Origin: Weissella confusa
Lineage (GTDB): Bacteria; Bacillota; Bacilli; Lactobacillales; Lactobacillaceae
Length of the DNA stretch: 64,000 nucleotides
NCBI GenBank assembly: GCA_001436895.1
Contig: JQAY01000007.1
Location: 89,569 to 153,568 of the forward strand
Direction: 5' to 3'
This document shows, piece by piece, positions 44,240 to 53,179 of the stretch (position 1 is its first letter; every line of letters begins with the position of its first letter). Position numbers and translations under genes: made by a program. The notes under the pieces were generated by a model, which was not told the DNA's origin, ran no database searches, and saw only the letters and a list, made by a program, of their open reading frames with translations.

Positions 44240-45313
44240 ATGGAAGAACGTATTTGGAATCGTATTGTAAAGTATACTGAGTTGCAAGGAACCTCTGGTC
44301 AAGAACATGCCGTTCGCAAGGCCTTTCGTGAGGATTTGACGCCGCTCGTTGATGAAGTTGTTCAAAATGGTTTGGGCGGTATCTATGGCATTCGTCACAA
44401 CGAGAATGCTGATGCGCCACGTATCATGATTGGCGCTCACATGGACGAAGTTGGTTTCATCGTGACGCAAATTACGCCACGCGGGATGTTGGTGGTTGAC
44501 CCAGTTGGTGGTTGGAACCCTTATACAGTATCGGCGCAACGCTTCACACTCTTTACACGCGATAACCAATACCCAGTTGTGTCTTCAGCCGTATCACCAC
44601 ACTTTTTGCGTGAAGGTGGTGTGAATGGGGCACCGAAGATTCAAGACATTTTGTTTGATGGTGGTTTTACGTCAGCTGATGAAGCAATTTCATTCGGTGT
44701 TCACCCGGGTGACTTCATTGTGCCAGCTGTTAAAACGGAAATGTTGGCTAATGGCAAGCGCGTTGTGTCAAAGAGTTGGGACAATCGTTTTGGTTTAGTC
44801 ACGATTTTGAATGCACTTGAGAACTTACAAGGTGTTGCACTGCCTAATACGTTGATGATAGGGGCTAACGTCCAAGAAGAAGTTGGTCTGCGTGGTGTCG
44901 GCCCGGCCGTTAACCAATTGCAACCTGATATTTTCTTTGCCCTTGATTCATCTGCAGCGGATGATACGCAATCAGAACAAGGACAAGGTCAAATGGACCA
45001 CGGTGCCTTATTGCGCGTGTACGATCCGGGTGTCATTATGCCATTGCGTTTGAAGGAATTCGTTTTGGATACCGCCCATGATGCCGGTATTCCTTTGCAA
45101 TACTTCGTCGCAAAGGGTGGTACTGACGCACACGGCGCACAATCACAATTGTCTGGTGTGCCATCAGTTGCATTGGGTGTTGCGTCACGCTACATTCACA
45201 CGCACCAGACGGTTTGGTCAGTTTCAGATTTTGAAGCTGCTCAAGCACTGGTTGAAACACTTGCACAAAAGCTTGATAAGACAACTGTAAATGACATCAT
45301 TTACGGTGACTAA
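44240..45313 (+). CDS. pepA: Glutamyl aminopeptidase, M42 family
   Basis: A 357-residue di-metal aminopeptidase releasing N-terminal acidic residues from peptides in the cytoplasm. M42 motifs: GAHMDEVGF (first metal His and Asp), KSWDNRFG, NVQEEVGLRG with the catalytic Glu pair, FALDSSAADD and GGTDAHGA, with the last His in SRYIHTHQ. Such enzymes form large tetrahedral dodecamers. In lactic acid bacteria PepA helps use milk or plant peptides. It is followed by ytpR in the same direction with no terminator between. Confidence 0.93.
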   Translation: MEERIWNRIVKYTELQGTSGQEHAVRKAFREDLTPLVDEVVQNGLGGIYGIRHNENADAPRIMIGAHMDEVGFIVTQITPRGMLVVDPVGGWNPYTVSAQRFTLFTRDNQYPVVSSAVSPHFLREGGVNGAPKIQDILFDGGFTSADEAISFGVHPGDFIVPAVKTEMLANGKRVVSKSWDNRFGLVTILNALENLQGVALPNTLMIGANVQEEVGLRGVGPAVNQLQPDIFFALDSSAADDTQSEQGQGQMDHGALLRVYDPGVIMPLRLKEFVLDTAHDAGIPLQYFVAKGGTDAHGAQSQLSGVPSVALGVASRYIHTHQTVWSVSDFEAAQALVETLAQKLDKTTVNDIIYGD

Positions 45314-45343
45314 TAATTAAAAAAAGAAACGGAGACTGACAAG

Positions 45344-45982
45344 ATGTTGATTGCCAGCTATAACCCAGCAGGAATGGGTGATGTTTTGGTTGTGTTGACT
45401 GCGCCTGCAGCTGAGCACACCGCAACACAAAAGGGAGATGTTGTACGCCTTGCTGATAAGGACAACAACCTTTTGGGATTGAATTTTTTGAACGCTTCAC
45501 AAATTCTTGATTTGTCGGATGTTAACGGCCAAGTTATTTTGACTGAAGAACAAGTTGCCAAGTTGAACGATGTGCTTGCAACTGCTGGATTTGAGGATAT
45601 ATTGGTAGCTGATACGACACCTAAGTTTGTTGTTGGGTACGTTGAGTCTGCAGAGCCACACCCAGACTCAGATCACTTGCAAGTGACAACGACGGTCGTA
45701 GATAACGATGAGCGCGTGCAAATCGTGTCAGGCTCACCAAACATGCGCCAAGGTATTAAGGTTGTTGTTGCTAAGGTTGGTGCCATGATGCCTTCAGGTT
45801 TGATTATCTGGCCAGGTGCTTTGCGTGGTGTTGCCTCTAACGGTATGATTACATCTGGTCGTGAGTTGCGTTTACCAAACGCACCACAAGTGCCAGGTGC
45901 TTTGATCTTGCCTGACGATTTTGCCGAAGTGGGTACGCCGTTCGACGCAAGCTCAGCCGAAGCCCAAGCGTTGTTCCAATAA
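45344..45982 (+). CDS. ytpR: YtpR family tRNA-binding domain protein
   Basis: A 212-residue protein with an N-terminal DUF4479-type domain and a C-terminal tRNA-binding OB fold like that at the start of the PheRS beta chain. The OB fold begins at about 93 with KFVVGYVESAEPHPDSDHLQVTTT and continues with IVSGSPNMRQGIKVVVAKVGAMMP. Function is unknown but it is widely conserved in Firmicutes. A CGGAGA box precedes the ATG. Confidence 0.92.
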   Translation: MLIASYNPAGMGDVLVVLTAPAAEHTATQKGDVVRLADKDNNLLGLNFLNASQILDLSDVNGQVILTEEQVAKLNDVLATAGFEDILVADTTPKFVVGYVESAEPHPDSDHLQVTTTVVDNDERVQIVSGSPNMRQGIKVVVAKVGAMMPSGLIIWPGALRGVASNGMITSGRELRLPNAPQVPGALILPDDFAEVGTPFDASSAEAQALFQ

Positions 45983-45997
45983 GACGGGGGTAATAGC

Positions 45998-46408
45998 ATG
46001 GCTGATCGTCGTCCCATCGTCTTTTATGAACGTCTAATGGAAAACTACGATGAGCAGGTTGCGCACTTGATGTTAGCTAAGACGGCTTATGTCATGTGGG
46101 CAGATTCGTCTGAAGACGCTGTTGATGTACTTGCTGAGCCGGCAGTTGAACCTGAAGTGGTTGAAACGCCAAGCGTGGCTGAACCAACTGAGCCAATTAT
46201 TGTGGAAACATTGCAACCGCAAGCGGTAAAGGTGGCAGTTCCAACCAAGCCAGTTGCCTCGGTTGCGGTCAGCGAAGCACCAGTAGCGACCCATGAAAAG
46301 CATGCTCACACGCATGTTAAAACAGGTCTGGGCTTGAGTTTGGATGATATTTTATCAGAAGAAGCAAGCGTGGCTGCTAAAAGCGAAACATCGTATTTCG
46401 AAGACTAA
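45998..46408 (+). CDS. Small acidic Pro/Val/Glu-rich protein, unrecognised
   Basis: A 136-residue protein. Residues 1-37 look folded (MADRRPIVFYERLMENYDEQ...); residues about 38-105 are a Pro/Val/Glu/Ala-rich low-complexity stretch. A short conserved-looking tail (GLGLSLDDILSEEAS) follows. There is no signal peptide or membrane helix. It occupies the place between ytpR and murC where Bacillus has ytpS (sftA, a DNA translocase), and acidic, Pro-rich linkers are typical of such translocases; whether it is a relic or a separate small protein is open. A GGGGGT box precedes the ATG. A terminator follows. Confidence 0.6.
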   Translation: MADRRPIVFYERLMENYDEQVAHLMLAKTAYVMWADSSEDAVDVLAEPAVEPEVVETPSVAEPTEPIIVETLQPQAVKVAVPTKPVASVAVSEAPVATHEKHAHTHVKTGLGLSLDDILSEEASVAAKSETSYFED

Positions 46409-46418
46409 ATAACTGTGA

Positions 46419-46456
46419 AGCCTTAACCGTGAATTATCCATGGTTAAGGCTTTTTT
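46419..46456 (+). terminator. Terminator of the udk-pepA-ytpR unit
   Basis: AGCCTTAACC pairs with GGTTAAGGCT across 13 bases, then TTTTTT. Confidence 0.9.
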
Positions 46457-46472
46457 ACATTCCGCTGAGTTT

Positions 46473-46501
46473 TTGTCTGGAGGTCTTTTTACGTGTATAA
46501 T
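46473..46501 (+). promoter_or_regulatory. murC promoter
   Basis: TTGTCT (46473-46478), 17 bases, TATAAT (46496-46501). Confidence 0.65.
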
Positions 46502-46535
46502 AGATTTTACTTACAAACAGATTGGACGAATGAAA

Positions 46536-47876
46536 ATGGACAAAGATACGTTGTACTACTTTATTGGAATTAAGGGCTCAGGTATGAGTGCGCTTGCTTT
46601 GATTCTTCACGATCAAGGCCTACAAGTCGCTGGTTCTGACATTGATGAATATACCTTTACGCAAAAGCCTTTGGCAGCCGCGGGTATTCCAATGTATTCA
46701 TTCGACGCAGCAAACATTAAGCCAGGTATGACGATTATTCGTGGAAACGCCTTTACTGATGATCAAGTGGAAGTTGCCGCAGCTTTGGCAATGGGGGATC
46801 AAGTGACGGTTGTGACTTACCCTGACATGGTTGAAAGCCTAATTAAGCAATACACGTCAATTGGTGTTGCTGGTGCTCACGGTAAGACATCAACGACCGG
46901 TTTGTTGGCCCACGTTTTGGCTGGTATTGCCCCAACATCTTACTTGATTGGTGACGGTACTGGTAAGGGGGTGCCTGACGCACGCTTCTTCATTTTTGAA
47001 GCTGACGAATACCGTCGCCACTTTAAGGACTACACACCGGACTATGCCATTATGACGAACATCGACTTCGATCACCCTGATTACTACACAGGTGTTGATG
47101 ATGTACGTAGCGCTTTCGAAGAATTCGGAAACAATGTTAAGAAGGGAATCTTTGCCTGGGGTGACGATCCACAACTTCGCCAAATGAAGGTGGATGTACC
47201 AGTATACTTCTACGGTACAAACCCAGAAACAGATGACTTCTACGCAACTGATATCAAGCGTTCAACAACTGGTTCTAGCTTTGACGTGTACTACCATGAT
47301 GAGTTCTTGGGTAACTTCGAAGTACCTTTGTTCGGACAACACGGTGTGCTAAACTCTTTGGCTGTCATTGCTGTTGCGTACTTCGAAAAGATTGATGGCG
47401 ACCTTGTTCGCAAGGAGTTGTTGTCTTTTAAGGGTGTTAAGCGCCGCTTTACTGAGAAGCAAGTTGGCCCCGTAACCATCATCGATGACTACGCACACCA
47501 CCCATCAGAAATTACGGCGACATTGGATGCAGCGCGTCAAAAGTACCCAGGTCGTGAGCTGGTTGCCGTCTTCCAACCGCACACATTCTCACGTACAATC
47601 GCGTACCAAGATGATTTTGCTAAGTCACTTGAATTGGCCGACAAGGTTTATTTGACGGAAATCTTTGCTTCAGCACGTGAAGCCGCTGGTGATATTTCAT
47701 CATCAGACTTGGGTGCTAAGATTTCAAAGTTTGGTGGTATCGTTTCACCAACTAACGTCGCACCATTGTTGGATCACGAGGAGGGTGTCTTCATCTTCAT
47801 GGGTGCCGGTGATTTGCAGAACACAGAGTTTGCATTTGAAAAGATTCTAGCCAACACGCAATCAAACCTACAGTAA
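46536..47876 (+). CDS. murC: UDP-N-acetylmuramate--L-alanine ligase
   Basis: A 446-residue Mur ligase that adds L-alanine to UDP-MurNAc, the first peptide step of peptidoglycan synthesis. The N-terminal UDP-binding loop is [19 protein letters not shown], the ATP P-loop is [10 protein letters not shown] and [21 protein letters not shown] and [11 protein letters not shown] are the conserved central and C-terminal segments. The frame opens at 46440; I choose the ATG at 46536 (MDKDTLYYF), because it leaves room for the GGA-type ribosome binding site, although the ATG six bases earlier is possible. It has its own promoter and terminator. Confidence 0.95.
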   Translation: MDKDTLYYFIGIKGSGMSALALILHDQGLQVAGSDIDEYTFTQKPLAAAGIPMYSFDAANIKPGMTIIRGNAFTDDQVEVAAALAMGDQVTVVTYPDMVESLIKQYTSIGVAGAHGKTSTTGLLAHVLAGIAPTSYLIGDGTGKGVPDARFFIFEADEYRRHFKDYTPDYAIMTNIDFDHPDYYTGVDDVRSAFEEFGNNVKKGIFAWGDDPQLRQMKVDVPVYFYGTNPETDDFYATDIKRSTTGSSFDVYYHDEFLGNFEVPLFGQHGVLNSLAVIAVAYFEKIDGDLVRKELLSFKGVKRRFTEKQVGPVTIIDDYAHHPSEITATLDAARQKYPGRELVAVFQPHTFSRTIAYQDDFAKSLELADKVYLTEIFASAREAAGDISSSDLGAKISKFGGIVSPTNVAPLLDHEEGVFIFMGAGDLQNTEFAFEKILANTQSNLQ

Positions 47877-47886
47877 AAAACAACGA

Positions 47887-47926
47887 AAAACCTTAACTGA
47901 ACCATAGAGTTTCGGTTAAGGTTTTT
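47887..47926 (+). terminator. Terminator of murC
   Basis: AAACCTTAAC...GAA pairs with TTC...GTTAAGGTTT, then TTG. A TATAAT box for the next gene overlaps its end (47929-47934). Confidence 0.85.
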
Positions 47927-47995
47927 GTTATAATATAAGCATTGGGGTAGTTAACCAAAACATTGTCTGCGGACAACGAAAGAGGTATTAAAAGT

Positions 47996-48721
47996 ATGGA
48001 TAATTTTGGATTTGAACAACAAGAGCCGCGTCTGGTTAACCCAGATATGCAAGGCTTGAACAGTTTCTTTAAGAAGGTTTACACATACATGGCTTTGGCC
48101 TTGTTGGTAACGGCGGTTACAGCATACTTGGGTATTACCATGTTTGCGCGCCAAATCGCAACGATTTTCAGTAGCCCAATTTCATCAATCATCATGATTG
48201 GGGTTGTGTTCGGTTTCGTTTACTTGTTCGGTAAGCGTGTTTACCAAAACCCAGCCCAAGCATTCGGTATGTTGATGGGATTTGCGGTGCTGAACGGTTT
48301 GATGTTCACGGTAATCGGTATGGTAACACCAATCGGAACATTGGCAACGGCGTTTTTGACGACAGCCTTCTTGTTTGCTGGTATGGCTTTCTACGGTGTG
48401 ACAACTAAGAAGTCAATGGCATCAATGTCATCTATCTTGTTTGGCTCATTGATTGCGTTGATTATCGGTGGGATTATCAACTTGTTCTTCTTTAACAGCA
48501 TTGTCTACATGTTCTTGTCAGTCGTTGGTGTGATTGTCTTCGCATTGTTTACGGCATACGACATGAACCGTTTGAAGGCAATGTACATGCAATTTGCTGG
48601 TGATGCAGATATGGAACAAGGTATGGCCGTATCTGGTGCTTTGTCACTATACATGGACTTCATCAACTTGTTCATCTACATGATTCAATTGTTCACTGCA
48701 TTCGGTGGATCACGCGATTAA
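47996..48721 (+). CDS. Bax inhibitor-1 (YetJ/YccA) family membrane protein
   Basis: A 241-residue protein with seven predicted helices after a hydrophilic N-terminus. The two Asp-bearing helices that form the pH-sensing pair in bacterial BI-1 are seen in FALFTAYDMNRLK and SLYMDFINLFIYMIQLF. Family members such as YetJ are pH-sensitive calcium leak channels; others bind FtsH. The ATG at 47996 follows AAAGAGG. Upstream the leader has a small TTGTC/GACAA hairpin (47963-47976). Confidence 0.9.
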   Translation: MDNFGFEQQEPRLVNPDMQGLNSFFKKVYTYMALALLVTAVTAYLGITMFARQIATIFSSPISSIIMIGVVFGFVYLFGKRVYQNPAQAFGMLMGFAVLNGLMFTVIGMVTPIGTLATAFLTTAFLFAGMAFYGVTTKKSMASMSSILFGSLIALIIGGIINLFFFNSIVYMFLSVVGVIVFALFTAYDMNRLKAMYMQFAGDADMEQGMAVSGALSLYMDFINLFIYMIQLFTAFGGSRD

Positions 48722-48738
48722 AACCGTTATAAATATTA

Positions 48739-48767
48739 GAGCGTCTCGTTACTTGCGAGGCGCTTTT
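48739..48767 (+). terminator. Terminator of the BI-1 gene
   Basis: AGCGTCTCG pairs with CGAGGCGCT across six bases (one wobble), then TTTTC. Confidence 0.85.
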
Positions 48768-48768
48768 C

Positions 48769-48777
48769 TGTTACACT
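48769..48777 (+). promoter_or_regulatory. Extended -10 promoter of polA
   Basis: TGTTACACT immediately after the BI-1 terminator. The predicted start near 48784 coincides with an upstream ATG, which is therefore unlikely to be the initiation codon. Confidence 0.55.
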
Positions 48778-48825
48778 TAAGATATGACTACGGTGGGTGA
48801 AACGTCACCCGGAAATGAGATAAAC

Positions 48826-51540
48826 ATGGCAAAACCAACATTACTATTGATTGATGGTAACTCACTGGCTTTTCGTGCGTTTTATGCACTGATTAACCAA
48901 GTTGACCGTTTTGTAAATCACGAAGGACTACACACAAACGCTTTGGTAGGCTTCAATAACCTGTTGGACGGTATTGTTGATCCGTTTAAGCCTGATTTGG
49001 CGTTGGTTGCGTGGGATGCCGGTAAGACGACATTCCGTACAGGAAAGTTTGACAACTATAAGGGGAACCGTGATAAGACACCTCAAGAATTGGTTGAACA
49101 ATTCGAGCCATTGCGTAAGATGGTTGAATTGCACGGTATCAAGTCTTACGAACTTCCTGGTTACGAAGCCGATGATATCATCGGGACAACTGCCCGTATG
49201 GGAGAAGCAGCCGGATATGCGGTGACAATTGTGACGGGAGACCGTGATATGACGCAATTGGTCACCGACGATGTTTCTGTTTGGGTAACTAAAAAGGGAA
49301 TTACTGAAATGGACCACTACACACCAGCCATGGTTGCTGAAGTGTATGATGGTTTGACAGCCGCCCAAATCGTTGAGGTTAAGGGACTTCAAGGTGACAC
49401 GAGTGACAATTATCCTGGTGTTGCTGGTATCGGTCCTAAGACGGCGATTAAGTTGATGAAGGAATACCACACCATTCCAGAGATGTATGAGCGCATTGAT
49501 GAAATGAAGGCCTCTAAGCAAAAGGAAAAGTTGGTCGCTGGTAAGGAAGATGCATTGTTGTCACGTGACTTGGCCACAATTCGCACGAATGCACCAGTTG
49601 ATTACACGTTGACTGACTTAACTTATCAAGGGCCAGATTATGATGCGATTATTCCGTTTTATCAACATCTAGACTTCAAGGCACAACTAGTGAAGCTGGC
49701 TAATCAAGGTCACACTATTCCGGCACCGCTACACGATGCGGCTGATGAGAATGGTGATCCTGTTCACGATATGAGCAATACACCATTGGAAGTTCGTGAG
49801 TTAACAGCTACGAACTTGACCCATATTGAACAATTGGGTGATGAGGTCAGCTTTTATCTAGAACTTGATGGCGATAATTACCATACAGCCGCACCTGTTG
49901 GTTTCGCAATTGGTAATAATGAGCATGGCTACTTTGTCAGCCGCGATATTGAGTTGTTGGTGCAAGGTACACCTGTCAACAAGCTGTTGCAAGACCCAGC
50001 CATTAAAAAGAACGTCTTTAACGCTAAGGAAACCATCGTTGCGTTGCGTCGTCTGGGTGTAACGTTCCCAGCAGTTGATTTCGACTTGTTGTTGGTCGCT
50101 TACTTGCTAGACACAAACGACAATAATAACGATTTAGGCGCATTAGCCCACGAAAACGGCTACTATGCGGTTCGTACTGATGAAGAGGTTTATGGCAAGG
50201 GGGCTAAGTTTGCCATTCCTGAAGCTGATGAGGACTTGTTTGAACACCTTGGCCGCAAAGCAATGGCTATTCAGTACTTGAAGGCGCCGTTGACTAAAAA
50301 GTTAGCTGATCATGAGCAAACGAATTTGTACGAAGAAATCGAGTTGCCATTGACCTATGTGCTAGCTGACATGGAAGCCACGGGTATTACAGTCGATGCC
50401 AACACGTTACTTGAAATGCGTAGCAAGTTGACAGAACGTTTGTCAGAACTTGAGCAAACGATTTATCAGCAAGCAGGTCATGAATTCAATATTCAATCAC
50501 CTAAGCAATTAGGGGTGATTTTGTTTGAAGAAATGGGCTACACGCCTATTAAGAAGACGAAGACTGGTTATTCAACCAGTGTTGAAGTGTTGGAGCAAAT
50601 GGGGGATGTCCCTCTAGTTGCGTCAATTTTGGAATACCGCCAAATCGCCAAGATTCAATCAACCTACGTTGAAGGATTGTTACGTGTGATTCACGGTTCT
50701 GATTCAAAGGTCCACACGCGTTACTTGCAAACACTGACGCAGACTGGTCGTTTGTCATCAGTTGAACCAAACTTGCAAAACATTCCGGTGCGTATTGAAG
50801 AAGGTCGTCGTATTCGTAAGGCCTTCATTCCGCGTCAAGATGACTGGATGATTTTTAGTGCCGACTATTCACAGATTGAATTGCGTGTTTTGGCCCACAT
50901 CACAGGCGATAAGCACTTGCAAGAAGCGTTTATTAACGGTGAAGATATTCACGCAGCCACGGCTCGTCGTATCTTTGGCCTAGCGCCTGAGGAAACGGTT
51001 GATGGCAACATTCGTCGTCAAGCGAAAGCCGTGAATTTCGGGATTGTTTATGGTATTTCTGACTTCGGTTTGGCTAAGAACATTGGTGTGTCACGAAAGC
51101 AAGCTAAGCAAATCATTGACACATACTTTGAGCAATACCCAGGTGTTAAGCAATGGTCAGAAGACATTATTGCATCAGCACGCGAAAAGGGCTATGTTGA
51201 AACGATTGCTCACCGCCGCCGTTACTTGCCTGATATTAAGGCGAAAAACTTTAACGCTCGCAGCTTTGCGGAACGTACGGCGATGAATTCACCAATTCAG
51301 GGTTCAGCCGCCGACATTATCAAGATTGCAATGATTAACATGCAGCAAGCCATTACTGATGCCGGGTTGCAAGCTAAGATGTTGCTTCAGGTGCACGACG
51401 AATTGATCTTCGAGGCTCCGGCAAGCGAAATTGAAGCATTGCATGAGCTTGTGCCACGCATCATGGATTCTGCTGTTAAGTTGGATGTCCCACTATCAGT
51501 TGCTAGTCACGAAGGTAAGAGCTGGTACGACGCTAAGTAA
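48826..51540 (+). CDS. polA: DNA polymerase I
   Basis: A 904-residue polymerase for Okazaki fragment maturation and repair. The N-terminal 5'-3' exonuclease begins LLLIDGNSLAFRAFYAL and has TGDRDMTQLV and GLQGDTSDNYPG. The middle 3'-5' exonuclease domain is present but lacks the carboxylates: YLELDGD replaces the usual DTE, so no proofreading is expected, as in Bacillus Pol I. The polymerase domain has DYSQIELRVLAH, RRQAKAVNFGIVYG and QVHDELIFE. The ATG at 48826 is preferred over one at 48784, because the latter has no ribosome binding site and sits at the predicted transcription start. Confidence 0.94.
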   Translation: MAKPTLLLIDGNSLAFRAFYALINQVDRFVNHEGLHTNALVGFNNLLDGIVDPFKPDLALVAWDAGKTTFRTGKFDNYKGNRDKTPQELVEQFEPLRKMVELHGIKSYELPGYEADDIIGTTARMGEAAGYAVTIVTGDRDMTQLVTDDVSVWVTKKGITEMDHYTPAMVAEVYDGLTAAQIVEVKGLQGDTSDNYPGVAGIGPKTAIKLMKEYHTIPEMYERIDEMKASKQKEKLVAGKEDALLSRDLATIRTNAPVDYTLTDLTYQGPDYDAIIPFYQHLDFKAQLVKLANQGHTIPAPLHDAADENGDPVHDMSNTPLEVRELTATNLTHIEQLGDEVSFYLELDGDNYHTAAPVGFAIGNNEHGYFVSRDIELLVQGTPVNKLLQDPAIKKNVFNAKETIVALRRLGVTFPAVDFDLLLVAYLLDTNDNNNDLGALAHENGYYAVRTDEEVYGKGAKFAIPEADEDLFEHLGRKAMAIQYLKAPLTKKLADHEQTNLYEEIELPLTYVLADMEATGITVDANTLLEMRSKLTERLSELEQTIYQQAGHEFNIQSPKQLGVILFEEMGYTPIKKTKTGYSTSVEVLEQMGDVPLVASILEYRQIAKIQSTYVEGLLRVIHGSDSKVHTRYLQTLTQTGRLSSVEPNLQNIPVRIEEGRRIRKAFIPRQDDWMIFSADYSQIELRVLAHITGDKHLQEAFINGEDIHAATARRIFGLAPEETVDGNIRRQAKAVNFGIVYGISDFGLAKNIGVSRKQAKQIIDTYFEQYPGVKQWSEDIIASAREKGYVETIAHRRRYLPDIKAKNFNARSFAERTAMNSPIQGSAADIIKIAMINMQQAITDAGLQAKMLLQVHDELIFEAPASEIEALHELVPRIMDSAVKLDVPLSVASHEGKSWYDAK

Positions 51541-51550
51541 TAGATATTTT

Positions 51551-51583
51551 GAAGACTCGACAATTCATTTGCCGAGTCTTTTT
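51551..51583 (+). terminator. Terminator of polA
   Basis: AAGACTCG pairs with CGAGTCTT across about 13 bases, then TTTA. Confidence 0.85.
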
Positions 51584-51661
51584 ATATACGTTACCTGTTT
51601 TTTACCTAAAAATTTATGTTGCTGAGATTACATTTTTTGTCTAACCGTCACCTGTTAAAAA

Positions 51662-51713
51662 TGGTAAACTAAATAAGATAAATGACACATGACCGTGGAT
51701 GAAATACACGGTC
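51662..51713 (+). promoter_or_regulatory. mutM promoter and leader hairpin
   Basis: An extended -10, TGGTAAACT, is at 51662-51670. The short leader holds a perfect 7-bp hairpin, GACCGTG (51691-51697) with CACGGTC (51707-51713), directly before the GGAAAGGCGG ribosome binding site. Confidence 0.55.
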
Positions 51714-51729
51714 GGAAAGGCGGTTAATC

Positions 51730-52563
51730 ATGCCAGAGCTCCCGGAAGTTGAAACGGTTCGTCGTGGTCTGACACGACTAGTAGTAGGACGTAAAGTACT
51801 CGGTACAGAGGTGCGCTGGGAAAAGACAATCAGCGGCATGGCACCAGAAGAATTTGATGCTGAATTAGTTGGCCGAACAATTGAAAAAGTGGATCGACGC
51901 GGTAAATATTTGCTATTCCGATTCTCTGGTGGCTTAACCATGGTGTCACACTTACGTATGGAAGGGGCTTATTATACTGTTCCAGCGGGTACTGAACCTG
52001 GTAAGCATGACCTGGTCACATTCCATCTCGATGAGGGCATTGATCTGTTTTACCGTGATACACGCAAATTCGGCCGCATGAACCTGGTTCCAGATGCTGA
52101 CGCATTACAGGTCGCTGGACTGGCAAAAATTGGCCCAGAGCCAACTGAAAAGGATTTGTCGTTGGCTTATATGGAAAGTGAGTTCGGTAAGTCACGGATG
52201 CACGTCAAGCCATTCTTACTTGATCAAAGCCACATTGCTGGTTTAGGTAATATTTATGTTGATGAGACACTATGGCAATCACAAATTCACCCGTTAACAG
52301 CGGCTAACAAGCTAAGTGAGGATGAACTGGCACGTTTGCGTGAGAATATCATTCATGAAATCACCCGTGCGACTGAACACCACGGCACCACTGTGCACAG
52401 CTTTACAACAGCGTTTGGTGAAGCAGGCGAATTCCAAAACGAGTTACAAGTATACGGTCGCGTTGGTGAACCGTGTCTACGTTGTGGACACCCACTTGAG
52501 AAGATGAAAGTTGCACAACGTGGGACAACTTATTGCCCTGTTTGCCAAGTAGTAAAGGATTAA
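51730..52563 (+). CDS. mutM: Formamidopyrimidine-DNA glycosylase
   Basis: A 277-residue base-excision repair enzyme that removes 8-oxoguanine and formamidopyrimidines and cuts the abasic site. The catalytic N-terminal Pro-Glu is in MPELPEVETVRRGL, the conserved Lys in RRGKYLLFRF, the helix-two-turn-helix region in GLGNIYVDETLW, and the zinc finger in CLRCGHPLEKMKV...YCPVCQ. It is located between polA and coaE, the common Firmicutes order. coaE starts four bases after the stop. Confidence 0.96.
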   Translation: MPELPEVETVRRGLTRLVVGRKVLGTEVRWEKTISGMAPEEFDAELVGRTIEKVDRRGKYLLFRFSGGLTMVSHLRMEGAYYTVPAGTEPGKHDLVTFHLDEGIDLFYRDTRKFGRMNLVPDADALQVAGLAKIGPEPTEKDLSLAYMESEFGKSRMHVKPFLLDQSHIAGLGNIYVDETLWQSQIHPLTAANKLSEDELARLRENIIHEITRATEHHGTTVHSFTTAFGEAGEFQNELQVYGRVGEPCLRCGHPLEKMKVAQRGTTYCPVCQVVKD

Positions 52564-52567
52564 AAAC

Positions 52568-53161
52568 ATGTTTAAATTGGGATTAACTGGGGGCATTGCG
52601 ACCGGTAAGTCAACTGTATCCAACCACTTTAAAGAACTGGGTATTCCGGTACTAGATGCGGATGTCATTGCGCGTGAAGTTGTCGAACCTGGACAACCCG
52701 CACTAATGGATATTGTGGCTGAGTTCGGTGAAGAGATGTTGCAACCAGATGGCACGCTGAACCGCAAAGCATTAGGCTCTGTTGTCTTTGGTAACCCAGC
52801 GAAATTAGCGAAACTAAATCAATTTACGCATCCGCGTGTCCAAGCAAGCATGCGAGCACAGGCTGACGCATACGCAGCAGCAGGTGTACCACTCATTGTG
52901 TTGGACATTCCATTGTTATTGGAAGGGAAGAATGCAGCCGGCGCAGATGCAGTCATGGTTGTAACGGTTCCGGCTGATGTCCAGCAGGAACGACTAATGG
53001 CTCGTAACCAATTATCGGCCGATGAGGCTCGCAAACGCATGAATTCGCAAATGCCAATGGCAGAGAAAGAAAAATTAGCTGACTATGTCATCGACAATTC
53101 AGGCACTATTGCTGAAACTTATTCGCAAGTTGATGCTGTTTTAGCAGCATTACCACACTAA
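52568..53161 (+). CDS. coaE: Dephospho-CoA kinase
   Basis: A 197-residue kinase performing the last step of coenzyme A synthesis. The P-loop is GLTGGIATGKSTVS, followed by VLDADVIAREVV and VLDIPLLLEG, with the lid Arg-rich RLMARNQLSADEARKRM segment. It is tightly linked to mutM and followed by dnaB, so it is likely in one operon with repair and replication genes. Confidence 0.95.
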   Translation: MFKLGLTGGIATGKSTVSNHFKELGIPVLDADVIAREVVEPGQPALMDIVAEFGEEMLQPDGTLNRKALGSVVFGNPAKLAKLNQFTHPRVQASMRAQADAYAAAGVPLIVLDIPLLLEGKNAAGADAVMVVTVPADVQQERLMARNQLSADEARKRMNSQMPMAEKEKLADYVIDNSGTIAETYSQVDAVLAALPH

Positions 53162-53179
53162 ATTAACAAGGAGGCCGAC

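Noticed and set aside
48784..48825. Upstream ATG that would extend PolA by 14 residues
   Set aside because: It coincides with the predicted transcription start and lacks a ribosome binding site; the family N-terminus begins at MAKPTLLLIDGN.
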